NCBI RefSeq assembly: GCF_000829695.1
Contig: NZ_BBNN01000015.1
Coordinates: 372,001 to 436,000, forward strand
Origin: Streptomyces sp. NBRC 110035
Lineage (GTDB): Bacteria; Actinomycetota; Actinomycetes; Streptomycetales; Streptomycetaceae
Direction: 5' to 3'
Length of the DNA stretch: 64,000 nucleotides
Made by a program: the position numbers and the translations under genes. The notes beneath the pieces are model-generated. The model was not told where the DNA came from. It was given only the letters and a program-made list of their open reading frames with translations, and searched no databases. This document shows positions 42,777 to 51,915 of the stretch, one piece after another; position 1 is the stretch's first letter; every line of letters begins with the position of its first letter.

Positions 42777-44487
42777 TGGCCGCCGTCTCCGCCTTCGCGG
42801 CCGCCGAGATCGCGCCGGCGCCGGGCTCCTTGTACCAGGGACGCAGCCGGATCAGCGCCGGCTTGACCCCGGTGGCCAGGAGCAGTGCCGTGCCCTTGGG
42901 GAGGGCGCGGATGCGGTCCGGCGGCAGGACGGACTCCTGGCGGTAGGAGTACGACCGTGAAGTCCCCTCCTTGCCGCGGGAGATGGTGGGTGTACGGACG
43001 TCGTGCTGGCCGACGAGCGTGGAGATCTTCTGCACGAAGTCGGCGTCGTCCAGGCCCGCGCCGAGGAGCTTGATCGTCGCCGCGCTCCACAGCGCGTCCA
43101 TGCCGATCTCGCCCCACACCCGGGCACCCTGCCGGTAACTCTGCAGAAGTGTCACGACGTTGATGCCGCGTGAGCCGAAGTGCGAGTACAGGTCGGGCAG
43201 ATCGGAGATGCGGCACACGTTGGCGGCCTCGTCGAGGACCGCCGTCAGCGGCGGGTCGAGCCGGCCGCCCATGCGCTCGGCGGCGACCACGCCCGCCCGC
43301 AGCGTCGCGTCGGCGAGCCCCGCGATGACGCCGGCGGCGGAGCCACCGCCGTCCTTGGAGAGCAGGTAGAGCGTGTCCTGGCCGAGGACGTGCAGGTCGG
43401 GACGGAACTCGGGCAGGTGGGGGTCGGGCGAGACCCAGGCGAGGATCTCCGGGTCGAGCAGGCAGGACACGGTCTGGCGGGCGGTCTCGTAGATGCCGTC
43501 CCGGGTCTCCACCGCACCGCGCACGGTGCCCTGCAACTGCTCGGCCATCGCGACGAGTCCGGCGTCGCGGAGCAGGTCGACCGGGGTGCGGTCGGCGGGA
43601 TCGGCGAGCCAGCCGAGCAGTTCGGTGATGGGGGTGCGGCTGCGGGCGGCGGCCAGGAAGAGGGCGGTGAGGGTGTTCTGGGCGGCCGAGATCCAGAAGT
43701 CCTTCTTCGCGGTGTCGTCGTTGACCGACGCCACGAAGTGACCGGCCATGCGGCGGGCACCCTCGATGGTGTGGCACTCGCCGAGCAGGTTCCACCACAT
43801 GGCGCGCGGGGTGTGCGCGATGCCCTGCGGGTCGAACGTCCAGACCGTGCCGGCCTTCTCGCGCTCGGCGCGGGTGACGGCGTACACGTCGGACTTGTTG
43901 GAGGTGAGCAGGACGGCGCCCTGGGCGCGCAGCACCCGGGGGACGGCGATGCCGGTGGACTTGCCGGCCCGGGGCGCCATGAGGTCCAGTTCCACGTCCT
44001 CATAACTGCTGCGCAGCTCGGGGCCCTTGGGGCTGAGGTCGCCGAGGAGGTTGCCGGTCTCGTCCGGGTGCACCCGGTCGCGGCCGTTGAGGCTGGGGCG
44101 CAGTTCGCGGGCGCGGGCCTCGATGCCCTTGGGGCACATGGCGGCGAGTTCGCGGCGCCCGGCCAGGCCCTTGGTGCGGCCGGACCGGCCCAGGGCGAGG
44201 CGCAGGACGAGGGCGACGGGCAGCGCGATGAGAGCCAGTAAGGCGAGCATGCCCCCGTAGACGGCGACGGCCGGAGCCCCGGGCCACAGGCCGGCCGGCC
44301 CGTCGGAGACCAGGTGCGACACGGTCGACATGGCGAACGGCGGGCCGGCCCAGCCGTTGCCGGACAGCCCGGATCCGAGGGTCCCGCCGGTCCAGACGAC
44401 GGTGAACATGGTCAGACCGGTGCCGGCGATCGCCACGATGGCCCACGGCAGCTGCTCGTGCAGGTCACCGGTGCCTGGAGCACTCAC
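42643..44487 (-). CDS. VirD4/TraG-type coupling ATPase
   Basis: The 614-residue type IV secretion coupling protein brings substrates to the channel. It has two N-terminal TM helices (about 14-35 and 65-95) and a soluble ATPase domain with P-loop APRAGKSTG (about 165), TSNKSDVYAVTR and GTVWTFDPQGI. The LTAVLDEAANVC Walker B and QSYRQGARVWGE follow. It starts GTG overlapping the VirB4-like gene stop (GTGA) and is the last gene of the long operon from 51847. The tail is Gly/Pro-rich. Confidence 0.88.
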   Translation of the reverse strand: MSAPGTGDLHEQLPWAIVAIAGTGLTMFTVVWTGGTLGSGLSGNGWAGPPFAMSTVSHLVSDGPAGLWPGAPAVAVYGGMLALLALIALPVALVLRLALGRSGRTKGLAGRRELAAMCPKGIEARARELRPSLNGRDRVHPDETGNLLGDLSPKGPELRSSYEDVELDLMAPRAGKSTGIAVPRVLRAQGAVLLTSNKSDVYAVTRAEREKAGTVWTFDPQGIAHTPRAMWWNLLGECHTIEGARRMAGHFVASVNDDTAKKDFWISAAQNTLTALFLAAARSRTPITELLGWLADPADRTPVDLLRDAGLVAMAEQLQGTVRGAVETRDGIYETARQTVSCLLDPEILAWVSPDPHLPEFRPDLHVLGQDTLYLLSKDGGGSAAGVIAGLADATLRAGVVAAERMGGRLDPPLTAVLDEAANVCRISDLPDLYSHFGSRGINVVTLLQSYRQGARVWGEIGMDALWSAATIKLLGAGLDDADFVQKISTLVGQHDVRTPTISRGKEGTSRSYSYRQESVLPPDRIRALPKGTALLLATGVKPALIRLRPWYKEPGAGAISAAAKAETAAITERAARRLLPGLGDAPGGTETAGVPGLPGAQGAPGVTLSKPVY

Positions 44488-46319
44488 GCGGACCACCTCC
44501 CGGCGGCGGCCCCGGCCCCCGGGCCGCCGGGGAACCCCGGAACGCCCGGCTCGCCGGGTCCACCAGGCATCGCGTACGCACCCTCCTGCGCGGCCCGTGC
44601 CACCTGCGCGGCGGTGTGGGCGAGCTCCTGCTCGACCGCCTGCTCGACGGCCTCCTCGTTCGGCGTCCACCGGGTGTTGGTGTTGTGCAGCCGGCGCTCG
44701 GCGTCGGTGATGGCGACCTTGATGGGGATGCCGGGGCGTCCGCCGACCTTGATGAGGAAGCGGCCCCGGCCGGGCGGCTCCCCATGGTCGCCGGAGACAC
44801 CCCAGCCGGGCGGCGAGGACCAGGAGGAGACGAGTTCGATCTCACGCCGGGACAGGCCCACCACCTTGCCGAGGTCCTCCATCTCCGCCTTCGGCAGCCC
44901 CGCGCACACCACCATCCCGGCCCGCTCGACGAAGCCGCGCGCCTTGGCCCGGTCGGCGTCGCTGCCGAGCGCCTCGGCGTCCTTGAGCGTGTGGGTGATC
45001 TTGGCGTCGCCGAGGCCGAGGGAACGGTTGAGGCGGGTCAGGGCGTCGATGCGGTCGACGATGCCGGAGGCGGCCCGCAGCGGGCGCCACAGCTCGTCGA
45101 GCACGGTGAAGAACCAGCGCCGGGGCTCGAGCCCGGAGTCCGCGAGAGCGTGCGAGGCTGCCACCGTGCCGAGCCCGTCGGACCAGGCGGCGAGCATCGC
45201 GGCGGCGGTCAGCTGGGTGTCGGCCTCACCGATGCCGGAGATGTCGATGCACACCGCCGGAGCGTCCGGGTTGATGCGGGTGGACGTCTCGGAGGCGAAG
45301 GTGTCGCCGAGCGGGCCGTCGAGAATGCCGAGCAGGGAGCGGTGCAGCGGGTCGACGGCGTCCCGGTAGCGGGCGTCGTCCCCCCGGTCGAGGGTGACCG
45401 CGCGCACCCGGTCGGGGCCCTCGGTGAGCACCCGGAGCACGTCCGGCAGCAGCACGGTCCGGCCGGGCGGGGTGCGTTCGCGCAGGTGGTGCAGGACGGC
45501 GGAGAGCACCGACTGCTCGTGGTCGTCCATCGGCCGGCCGCGCACGATGGTGATGAGCGCGGCCACCATGTTCAGCACCCGGCCGTGCGTCTCGGCCTTC
45601 AGCACCTCGCCCGCCTCGCCGCCGATCCTGGCCGCCGCCGCGCCCATGGCGCCCGGGTCGAGGACGTTGATGCCGCCCCGGCCGCGGCCGATGGAGATCA
45701 CCTGGCCGCCGAGGGCACGGACCGTGTCGGCGTAGTCGGGCTTGAGGTCGCCGAGGACCAGCGGGACGACACCGGTGGCGGAGAGCCCGATCAGCATGCG
45801 GTTGACGAGCGTGGACTTGCCCAGACCCGGCATGCCGAGCATGAACAGCGACGGGTTGGAGATGTACCGGGCCCGGGTGAACCAGTTCAGCGGGTCGCCG
45901 CAGACCGTGGCCCCGGTGAACAGGTGCTGCCCCAGCGGTACGCCCGTCATGGGTGAGCCGGAACCGGCCGCGAACGGCCACATGCCGCACGCCTGCACGG
46001 TGGTGGCCCGCCACATGGTCGGCGGATCCAGGTAGCCGACCCGCCCGCCCCCGGCCCCGTACCAGCCGCGTGGCGGCACGTACGGCTCGCGGGGGCGGGA
46101 AGCGGCCGTCTTCCCGCCCCCGCCCTGCCTGCCGCCGCCCTCGCCGAGCCCGGCCTTCTCCCGTTCCTTGCGCTCCGTACGGCTCACGCGGCCCTTGCGC
46201 CCGGCCTTCTCCGGCCGCGGGGACCCCGCCCCGGGACGCCTCGCCTCCAGCTCCGCGCGTGCCCGCTGCTCCGCCAGCCGGTCGGCCAGCTCGGCCTTCT
46301 TCTCGTCGCGGCGGCTCAC
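44484..46319 (-). CDS. VirB4-like secretion ATPase (C-terminal motor part)
   Basis: The 611-residue protein has a basic helical N-terminus (about 1-70) and an AAA-type ATPase domain with Walker A MPGLGKSTLVNRM (about 162), LVLGDLKPDYAD, AVCIDISGIGEADT and FTVLDELWRPLR as Walker B. It ends in a Gly/Pro-rich tail. With the SCO6880-family protein it looks like a VirB4 split over two genes: N-terminal half in the upstream gene, motor here. GTG start with AGGAGG; it overlaps both neighbours. Confidence 0.82.
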   Translation of the reverse strand: MSRRDEKKAELADRLAEQRARAELEARRPGAGSPRPEKAGRKGRVSRTERKEREKAGLGEGGGRQGGGGKTAASRPREPYVPPRGWYGAGGGRVGYLDPPTMWRATTVQACGMWPFAAGSGSPMTGVPLGQHLFTGATVCGDPLNWFTRARYISNPSLFMLGMPGLGKSTLVNRMLIGLSATGVVPLVLGDLKPDYADTVRALGGQVISIGRGRGGINVLDPGAMGAAAARIGGEAGEVLKAETHGRVLNMVAALITIVRGRPMDDHEQSVLSAVLHHLRERTPPGRTVLLPDVLRVLTEGPDRVRAVTLDRGDDARYRDAVDPLHRSLLGILDGPLGDTFASETSTRINPDAPAVCIDISGIGEADTQLTAAAMLAAWSDGLGTVAASHALADSGLEPRRWFFTVLDELWRPLRAASGIVDRIDALTRLNRSLGLGDAKITHTLKDAEALGSDADRAKARGFVERAGMVVCAGLPKAEMEDLGKVVGLSRREIELVSSWSSPPGWGVSGDHGEPPGRGRFLIKVGGRPGIPIKVAITDAERRLHNTNTRWTPNEEAVEQAVEQELAHTAAQVARAAQEGAYAMPGGPGEPGVPGFPGGPGAGAAAGRWSA

Positions 46320-47809
46320 AGCGCCTCCTGCAGTTCGTGCGGGATCAGGGTCTGCTCCCACGGGAGGATCCCGGCGGGCAGCGTGCAGCTGAACGCGGCC
46401 GCCTGCATCCGGTCCGCGGGCCGCATCAGCACCCGGGAGGCCGCGGTCAGGTTGCGCACCGTGACGCTCGCGTCGGCCAGTTGGTCCATGGTGTCGACGG
46501 TGACGGTCAGCATCAGCGAGAACTCCACGAGCCCCGCGCCCGACGCCTCCTCGGTAGCGGTCTGCTCCGCCGCCCGTATCTCGGAGGCCGCGCGGGCCTG
46601 CACCATGCCCCGGCCGGACGTCGCCATGAACTGGGCGCTGCGCCGGTCCGCCTCGACGATCCGGGCCGAGGTGGCCGGGTCGATCGGCCGGTACACCAGC
46701 GCGACCCGCTTGCGCCGCGTGCCGGGCGCCGCCTCCAGCATGCCCCGGAGCACCGAGGACCGTACGGTGCCGCGCGGTGCCAGCGTCATCAGCCAGGTCC
46801 GGGACACCCCCGAGTCGTGCTGGTAGCTGCCCACGGTCTCGACGGCGGCGGCCGGCCCGGCGTCGTCCCACTCCAGGCCCGTACCGCCCTGCTGGGCGCG
46901 GGCGTTGAGGACGTCGGCGGAGACGGCAGGGTCGTAGGCGACCCGCACGACCTCCGCGATCCGCTCCGCCGACAGCGGGTACGCGGCCCCGCCGCCGGCC
47001 GCGACCAGACCGCTGAGCAGGCCCGGGATGCGGATGGCGAGGTCGGTGATCACGTCCTCCTTCTTCCGCTTCTGGCCCGCGGGGACGCCGTAGGTGAGGC
47101 TGACGTACGTGTGCATCTCGGAGGACGCGGTGGGGTAGCGCTCGACGACCTCCTCCATCACGGCACGGGCGGCGGCCGGCGCGTCCGGCCGGATGCGGGG
47201 CAGCACCTCGTGGGCGAGCCGGGTGCCCGGGTCGGGGGCGGTCTCCACGATCACGGACGCGCCGCGCAGCCCGGGTTCGTGGGACAGGCGGGCCAGCCAC
47301 TCGCCCCACAGGGCGACCCACACGTCGACCTGGTCCGGGTCGACGAGCGAACCGCCGTCCGGGTCGCAGCCCAGGACGATCGTGTACAGGTTGCGGTTCG
47401 GATGGTGCAGCACGCCGAAGGGACGGTCGTAGGCGTCCCGGCCCTCGGTCGCGGAGACCTTGTTGAGCAGCCCCGGCGGACGGAACCGGCCGCCCGGCCG
47501 GGCGGACAGCGGCCCGGAGACGTACAGGTGCGCGCCCCTGGCCTTGCGCCGCCGCCAGCCGATGCGCAGGGCGATCAGCTGGTAGACGTTGCGGCCGTCC
47601 TGGGTGCGGATGGCGAGCGGGACCAGGAACACCGCGATGGGGACGAACACGACCATCGCCGCGTACAGCGAGATCAGGGACGCGAGCAGGGTGAGGACGA
47701 GCCCGCCGAAGACACCGAAGGTGCCGACGAGCCCGAGCGGACCGAGCCCCGGACGCCTTGGGCGGCGCCAGTTCCCGTAGGTCGGATGGGTGACGGCTTC
47801 CGTGGACAT
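46316..47809 (-). CDS. SCO6880 family T4SS-like membrane protein
   Basis: The 497-residue protein has two TM helices close to the N-terminus (about 22-70, PrgI/VirB3-like) and a large cytoplasmic part (about 100-490) with LHHPNRNLYTIVLGCDPDG, EMHTYVSLTYGVPAGQKRKKE split over a Ser-rich turn, and AALVYRPIDPATSARIVEADRR-like sequence. It is the standing partner of VirB4-like ATPases in actinomycete T4SS-like loci (SCO6880 family). It probably combines VirB3 and the VirB4 N-terminal domain. Confidence 0.82.
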   Translation of the reverse strand: MSTEAVTHPTYGNWRRPRRPGLGPLGLVGTFGVFGGLVLTLLASLISLYAAMVVFVPIAVFLVPLAIRTQDGRNVYQLIALRIGWRRRKARGAHLYVSGPLSARPGGRFRPPGLLNKVSATEGRDAYDRPFGVLHHPNRNLYTIVLGCDPDGGSLVDPDQVDVWVALWGEWLARLSHEPGLRGASVIVETAPDPGTRLAHEVLPRIRPDAPAAARAVMEEVVERYPTASSEMHTYVSLTYGVPAGQKRKKEDVITDLAIRIPGLLSGLVAAGGGAAYPLSAERIAEVVRVAYDPAVSADVLNARAQQGGTGLEWDDAGPAAAVETVGSYQHDSGVSRTWLMTLAPRGTVRSSVLRGMLEAAPGTRRKRVALVYRPIDPATSARIVEADRRSAQFMATSGRGMVQARAASEIRAAEQTATEEASGAGLVEFSLMLTVTVDTMDQLADASVTVRNLTAASRVLMRPADRMQAAAFSCTLPAGILPWEQTLIPHELQEAL

Positions 47810-47890
47810 GAGGGTCCGTTTTCCCTTCGTTCGGTGATCGGGTGACGGGGGCGGGGGTGGGCGGGGCGCGAGGGGGCGGGGGAGGAAAGC

Positions 47891-47931
47891 GGCCGCCGAA
47901 CTCCATCGGGGGGACGTGGAGTTCGGCGGCC
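47891..47931. terminator. 15-bp perfect hairpin inside the T4SS-like operon
   Basis: GGCCGCCGAACTCCA (47891-47905) and TGGAGTTCGGCGGCC (47917-47931) pair fully around an 11-nt G-rich loop. It sits in the only sizeable gap (47810-47974) of the operon, between the TrbL-like gene and the SCO6880 gene. It is likely a partial terminator or mRNA stabiliser that lowers expression of the ATPase genes relative to the pore genes. Confidence 0.65.
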
Positions 47932-47974
47932 GTTCAGGAGGCGGTGCGCCGGGTGCCCGTCCGGGCCGCCGGGG

Positions 47975-49246
47975 TCAGCGGTTGTGCCCCTGGTCGCCGT
48001 CGGCGCCCTCGAGGGAGCCGGAGGCGGTACGGCCGGCGACCTGCGCCGCCGTCACCGCCGCCCCGACAGCGACACCGACCGGGCCTCCCGCCGCCGCGGC
48101 GGCCCGGCCCGCACCGGCGGCCGCTCCGCCGCCGGCTCCTCCGCCGCCGGCGCCGGCTCCCGCCCCGGCACCCGGGGCTCCCGGCCGGCCCGCGCCGCCG
48201 TCGGTGCCGCCGAAACCGGAGGAGCCGGACATGCCGCCGGAACCGGAGGAGCCCTGCGAACCGCCCGAGCCGCCCGAACCGGACGCCCCCGACGCGCCGC
48301 GCGGACCGCTCTGCCCGCCGGCGCCACCGCTGCCGCTGCCGCCCCCGCTGCTGCCGCCGAGCGAACGGGCGCCGGACGCCAGGGAGCCGCCCACCGACGA
48401 CATCGCCCCGGACATCGCGGACGCCCCGCCGAGCGCGGCGGTGGCGGGGACGACGAGTTTCAGCAGGGCGGGCAGGGCGACGGCGGACAGCAGCATCACG
48501 CCGATACCGGCGATGCGTTCGTTGATGTCGCTGCCGCCGTCCTGACCCGAGCTGATCATGGCCGAGCCCGCGTACAGCACCAGGCCGGCCGCCGGTTTGT
48601 ACAACAGCCAGGCGATCATCCAGCCGAGGTGCTTGCGCCACCAGCCGCCGCCCCAGTTCGTCATGGAGGCGGCGGCGGCCAGCGGAAGGGTGCCCAGCAG
48701 CAGGATCATCACGCCGAGGCGGATGTAGAGCAGGATCGTGTGGATGATCCCGGCGATCAGCAGCAGGAAGGCGAGGATCAGCAGCAGGAAGGCCTCGATG
48801 CCGTTGCCGTCGGAGCAGGCGCCCACGGCGCTCAGCTGCTTCTCCGCGCCCGCGTTGAAGAGGTACGTGGAGTAGTCGTCGGAGAGGGTGGCGGCGGCCG
48901 TGACGACGGTGGTGGCGGCGCCCGAGACGAGGATGACCCGCATGATGCCCTTGAGCGCGGTCGTGCCGGCCTCCCCGCGCCGCTCGATGGCCATCCGGGC
49001 GGACGCGAACAGCAGCGAGCCGACCGCCAGATAGACCACGATCCACTGTGTCTGGCTGTTGATGTCCTGGGCCGTCGTGGTTCCCGAGAGGGTCGGGATG
49101 CTGGTGGTCAGCGCCCCGAACACCGCGATGGCGCCCGCGAGGACGGCGTTGGCGATGCCCTCGACGATGGTCCCGATGGGATCCCCGAGGAAGCTGAAGA
49201 ACCCCACCGCGATGTCGACGATGGGATTACCGGTCGGGCACGCCAT
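47975..49246 (-). CDS. VirB6/TrbL-like multi-pass membrane protein
   Basis: The 423-residue protein has about seven TM helices in residues 10-290 (TQWIVVYLAVGSLLFA; AFLLLILAFLLLIAGIIHTI; LGVMILLLGTLPLAAAASM; IGVMLLSAVALPALLKLV) and a 130-residue Gly/Ser/Ala-rich C-terminal tail. Size, topology and place in the operon fit the VirB6/TrbL inner-membrane channel component. It starts one base after the upstream gene's stop. Assigned by topology and context, not by strong motif. Confidence 0.72.
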   Translation of the reverse strand: MACPTGNPIVDIAVGFFSFLGDPIGTIVEGIANAVLAGAIAVFGALTTSIPTLSGTTTAQDINSQTQWIVVYLAVGSLLFASARMAIERRGEAGTTALKGIMRVILVSGAATTVVTAAATLSDDYSTYLFNAGAEKQLSAVGACSDGNGIEAFLLLILAFLLLIAGIIHTILLYIRLGVMILLLGTLPLAAAASMTNWGGGWWRKHLGWMIAWLLYKPAAGLVLYAGSAMISSGQDGGSDINERIAGIGVMLLSAVALPALLKLVVPATAALGGASAMSGAMSSVGGSLASGARSLGGSSGGGSGSGGAGGQSGPRGASGASGSGGSGGSQGSSGSGGMSGSSGFGGTDGGAGRPGAPGAGAGAGAGGGGAGGGAAAGAGRAAAAAGGPVGVAVGAAVTAAQVAGRTASGSLEGADGDQGHNR

Positions 49247-49247
49247 G

Positions 49248-50078
49248 TCAAACCCCCCAAAGGAGATGGCCGTTGGTTCCCTGGACCGCCTTCACCGGCG
49301 TGTGCAGGGCACCGTTGTCGGAGGGCTGGACCTTCCAGTCGCCGCCGCTCCAGCGCAGGGCGATGGAGGTCGTGGCGTAGCCCTGACTGGTCTTGAGCAG
49401 CAGTTCGACGGTCGCCGCCTCGCCGGAGTACGCGGGCACCGAGTATCCGGCGTAGGAGGCGACGGACGAACTGCCGGTCCCGGCACTCGCGCCGGAGCCG
49501 CCGGAGTCCGACCCGTCACCCGCCTCGGCACCGGAGCCGGATTCGGCGTCGTCCTGGACCGTGGAACGTTTGAAGACGAACAGGTCCCGGCCCCGGCCGG
49601 ACACGACCTGCTCCCGCGCGACGGTCCGCCAGTCGGGACCGCTCATCTGCGAGGGAATGATATGGGCGGCCAGCACGGCTCCGGTCGGCGTGTGCGCGAA
49701 GCACCACCACAGGGGCCCCTGGGTCAGGGCCGGCCCGGCGGAGGCCGAGACGGGCACACGTGTGACGTCGAGGGTGTGCCAGTCGACGTCGTCGGGCGGA
49801 GCCGTGGGCAGGGCGTCGCCGTCGCCGTCGTCCGTACGGCACCCTTCGGGCCGGCCGTCCTTCATGGCCGGGGTGCCGGACAGCGGCCCCTCGGCCGCCG
49901 GCGCGTTCCCGTTGTTCCCGTCGGTGTCCTGGTCGGCCGTCAGCGCGACGATCCCGCTCAGTACGACGACGACGGCGAGGAACCCCGCCGACACCTGCCA
50001 GCCGCGCTGCTTCCAGTACGGCCCCGACGGGTCCGACCGGTACCGGCGTGGCTCCCGGTACTCCCTACGTGTGAACAT
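49248..50078 (-). CDS. Single-pass membrane protein in VirB8 position
   Basis: The 276-residue protein has a basic cytoplasmic N-terminus, one TM helix (about 29-48, VSAGFLAVVVVLSGIVALTA) and an exported domain. The domain starts WHTLDVTRVPVSAS and ends with VELLLKTSQGYATTSIALRW and SGGDWKV, strand patterns like the NTF2-like fold of VirB8/TcpC/conjugal scaffold proteins. A Ser/Gly/Asp-rich insert (about 185-205) splits it. Assignment as a VirB8-like scaffold is inference from topology and gene order. Confidence 0.6.
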   Translation of the reverse strand: MFTRREYREPRRYRSDPSGPYWKQRGWQVSAGFLAVVVVLSGIVALTADQDTDGNNGNAPAAEGPLSGTPAMKDGRPEGCRTDDGDGDALPTAPPDDVDWHTLDVTRVPVSASAGPALTQGPLWWCFAHTPTGAVLAAHIIPSQMSGPDWRTVAREQVVSGRGRDLFVFKRSTVQDDAESGSGAEAGDGSDSGGSGASAGTGSSSVASYAGYSVPAYSGEAATVELLLKTSQGYATTSIALRWSGGDWKVQPSDNGALHTPVKAVQGTNGHLLWGV

Positions 50079-50101
50079 CCCGACCGTTCCCGTCCGCGGA
50101 C

Positions 50102-50386
50102 TCAGTTGAAGACGAACTGGACCAGCGGACCCGCGGTGGCGACCAGGACACAGCCGCCGATCACCATGCCGAGGCGGCTCATGTGCTCCGAACCCTCACC
50201 GCGCTTGAGGGAGACGGCCATCATCGTGCCGGTGATCAGCACTCCGGCGACGCCGGCGGCGGTCCCGGCCCAGGCCGCTATACCGAGCACGGTGGTGACC
50301 TTGGTGGTCAACTCGCCGGGCGCGTTGCTCACCGGCTGGGGCACGCCGGCGGCGAGTACGGCGGTGGCTTCGAGGAACAGGGACAT
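50102..50386 (-). CDS. Small two-TM protein, VirB2-like paralogue 2
   Basis: The 94-residue protein has two TM helices (about 31-55, LGIAAWAGTAAGVAGVLITG; about 70-90, MVIGGCVLVATAGPLVQFVF) separated by the basic loop SLKRGEG. It is a clear paralogue of the next upstream gene (common RGE loop and GC.LA.TAGPLV ending). Size and topology fit VirB2/TrbC-type pilin subunits. The ATG at 50386 has a GGAGA site. Confidence 0.68.
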   Translation of the reverse strand: MSLFLEATAVLAAGVPQPVSNAPGELTTKVTTVLGIAAWAGTAAGVAGVLITGTMMAVSLKRGEGSEHMSRLGMVIGGCVLVATAGPLVQFVFN

Positions 50387-50498
50387 GGAGAGTCTCCGAG
50401 AGGTCGGTCGGCGCCACGGGACGAGCGGTGGACGCGAGATGTGAACGGGATGCTGCCCAGAGGACTGGGACAAGGGGTACCGAAGAGGTGCGCGATCC

Positions 50499-50789
50499 TC
50501 AGAAGAGGGACAGGTCCCCCAGGAACGAGACGAGCGGTCCGGCCGTGGTGGCGAGCAGGCAGCCGAGGACGACGTAGAAGCCCCCGCGGAAGTACGTGGC
50601 GCCCTCTCCCATTTCGCCGCGGCGCAACTGCAATGCCATCTGCAGGCCGATGGCGATCATCCCGAAGACCCCCGCGGCCGAGACGCACCAGGAGAGGATG
50701 CCGAGAATGGTGTCCGCGTCGGAGGTCGGGGTGTAGCCGGCCAGCCGCTCCCCGAGAGGGAGGGCGGGGTGGCTGATGGAGGAGGTCAT
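50499..50789 (-). CDS. Small two-TM protein, VirB2-like paralogue 1
   Basis: The 96-residue protein has two TM helices (about 29-53, ILGILSWCVSAAGVFGMIAI; about 68-92, FYVVLGCLLATTAGPLVSFL) with the loop QLRRGEMGEG. It is paralogous to the gene at 50102-50386. The start overlaps the DUF6668 stop by 4 bp. It is likely a pilin-like or channel subunit; a hetero-oligomer of the two paralogues is possible. Confidence 0.68.
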   Translation of the reverse strand: MTSSISHPALPLGERLAGYTPTSDADTILGILSWCVSAAGVFGMIAIGLQMALQLRRGEMGEGATYFRGGFYVVLGCLLATTAGPLVSFLGDLSLF

Positions 50790-51847
50790 GAAACGGTTCT
50801 CTCGCCGTCGGTTCCGGGGCCCACCAGGTCGGCGAGCGCGCTGAGTTGTCGGGGCAGGTACGTGGGCTGACCGCCCACGCGCCAGGCCGGGATCCACGGC
50901 ACCCGGTGCACGTGGGTGACCGAGCGGACGACCCGGATGCGGCGCAGCAGGCTGAGCGGGAGCCGTCCGGGGGCGTCGGCGACGAGGACGACACCCAGCA
51001 GGTCGATCCCCTGCGGGGCCTTTCCGTCCTTCAGCGCACCCAACGCCCGTGACACGGAACGCAGTCCGCGCGCGCTGGTCCGGCCGACCAGCATGACCCG
51101 GCGCGGCTCGCCCCGCGCGGGCTCCGGCCAGCGGGCCCCCACGTCGACCCCGCCGAGAGCGTCGGCGAGCGAGGAGGCACCGGCTCCGCCGTGCGCCTTG
51201 ACCCACCCGATCTCGTCCCGCGACTTCCCGCGCAGGGGCACCCGCCGTCTGGGCTCACCCCAGGAGGGCTCGCCGTCGGGGGCGGGGGCCCTCTTGCGGG
51301 GGGCGGGGGAGGAGGGGCGGGATGTCCGGGCCGGGGCGGCGGCGGGCGCGGGGGCCGCCGCCTGCGTGGGCGGGGCGGATGCCGTCGGGTGCGCGGGCGG
51401 GGCGGGCGCGGCCGCGGGGGCCGCCGACGCGGACGGCGCGGGGAACACCGGAGCGGGTGCCGGGTGCACGGCTGTTCCGGCCTGGGTGTGCTGCCCCGGC
51501 GGGATGTGCTGTCCCGGCTGAGGGTGTTGCACCTGCTGAAGGTGCTGTTCCGGTTGGGGGTGCTGTCCCGATGCCCTGGGCTGGACCGGCGTCCCCGGCC
51601 GGACTGCCGTACCCGCGCCGTACCCCGTCGCCGGCCCGGTCCCCGGACCCGCAGCCGCCCCGGTTGCCGGAGCCCGGCCCGCACCGGAGGCCCCGCCGTC
51701 CGTGGCGGGCGGCGCGGCGGCCGGGGCCGTCGGCCGCGCGGGTTTCGGCCCTCGTACCCACGACTGCGGGCCCGACGGCGTTGCCGGAGGAGTGCCCATG
51801 TGCGCCCCGCCCCCTTCTCCGCTCGTGCTTCGGCTGCTCTGGCTCAT
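50786..51847 (-). CDS. DUF6668-like, degenerate ParA/MinD-like protein; first gene of T4SS-like operon
   Basis: The 353-residue protein has an Ala/Pro/Gln-rich disordered N-terminal half (about 1-205) and a compact C-terminal domain (about 215-350). That domain begins WVKAHGGAGASSLADALGG, a P-loop-like turn lacking the usual GK(S/T), then RRVMLVGRTSARGLRSVSRA and LLGVVLVADAPGRLP. It fits the DUF6668 family seen at the head of such loci. The function is probably regulatory or assembly-related. Promoter site G lies 70-97 bp upstream. Confidence 0.7.
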   Translation of the reverse strand: MSQSSRSTSGEGGGAHMGTPPATPSGPQSWVRGPKPARPTAPAAAPPATDGGASGAGRAPATGAAAGPGTGPATGYGAGTAVRPGTPVQPRASGQHPQPEQHLQQVQHPQPGQHIPPGQHTQAGTAVHPAPAPVFPAPSASAAPAAAPAPPAHPTASAPPTQAAAPAPAAAPARTSRPSSPAPRKRAPAPDGEPSWGEPRRRVPLRGKSRDEIGWVKAHGGAGASSLADALGGVDVGARWPEPARGEPRRVMLVGRTSARGLRSVSRALGALKDGKAPQGIDLLGVVLVADAPGRLPLSLLRRIRVVRSVTHVHRVPWIPAWRVGGQPTYLPRQLSALADLVGPGTDGERTVS

Positions 51848-51862
51848 CTGATTTCCACGGGT

Positions 51863-51890
51863 TTGAACTTATTCGCGCCGGGGCCCGTTT
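51863..51890 (+). promoter_or_regulatory. Locus promoter motif, site F
   Basis: Plus strand: TTGAACT (51863-51869), 15-bp spacer, CCGTTT (51885-51890), upstream of the SLT gene at 51970. One mismatch in each hexamer. It faces site G, so the divergent leaders overlap by about 10 bases. Confidence 0.5.
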
Positions 51891-51915
51891 GGATCTTTCG
51901 AGCCCGTCGACAGCA

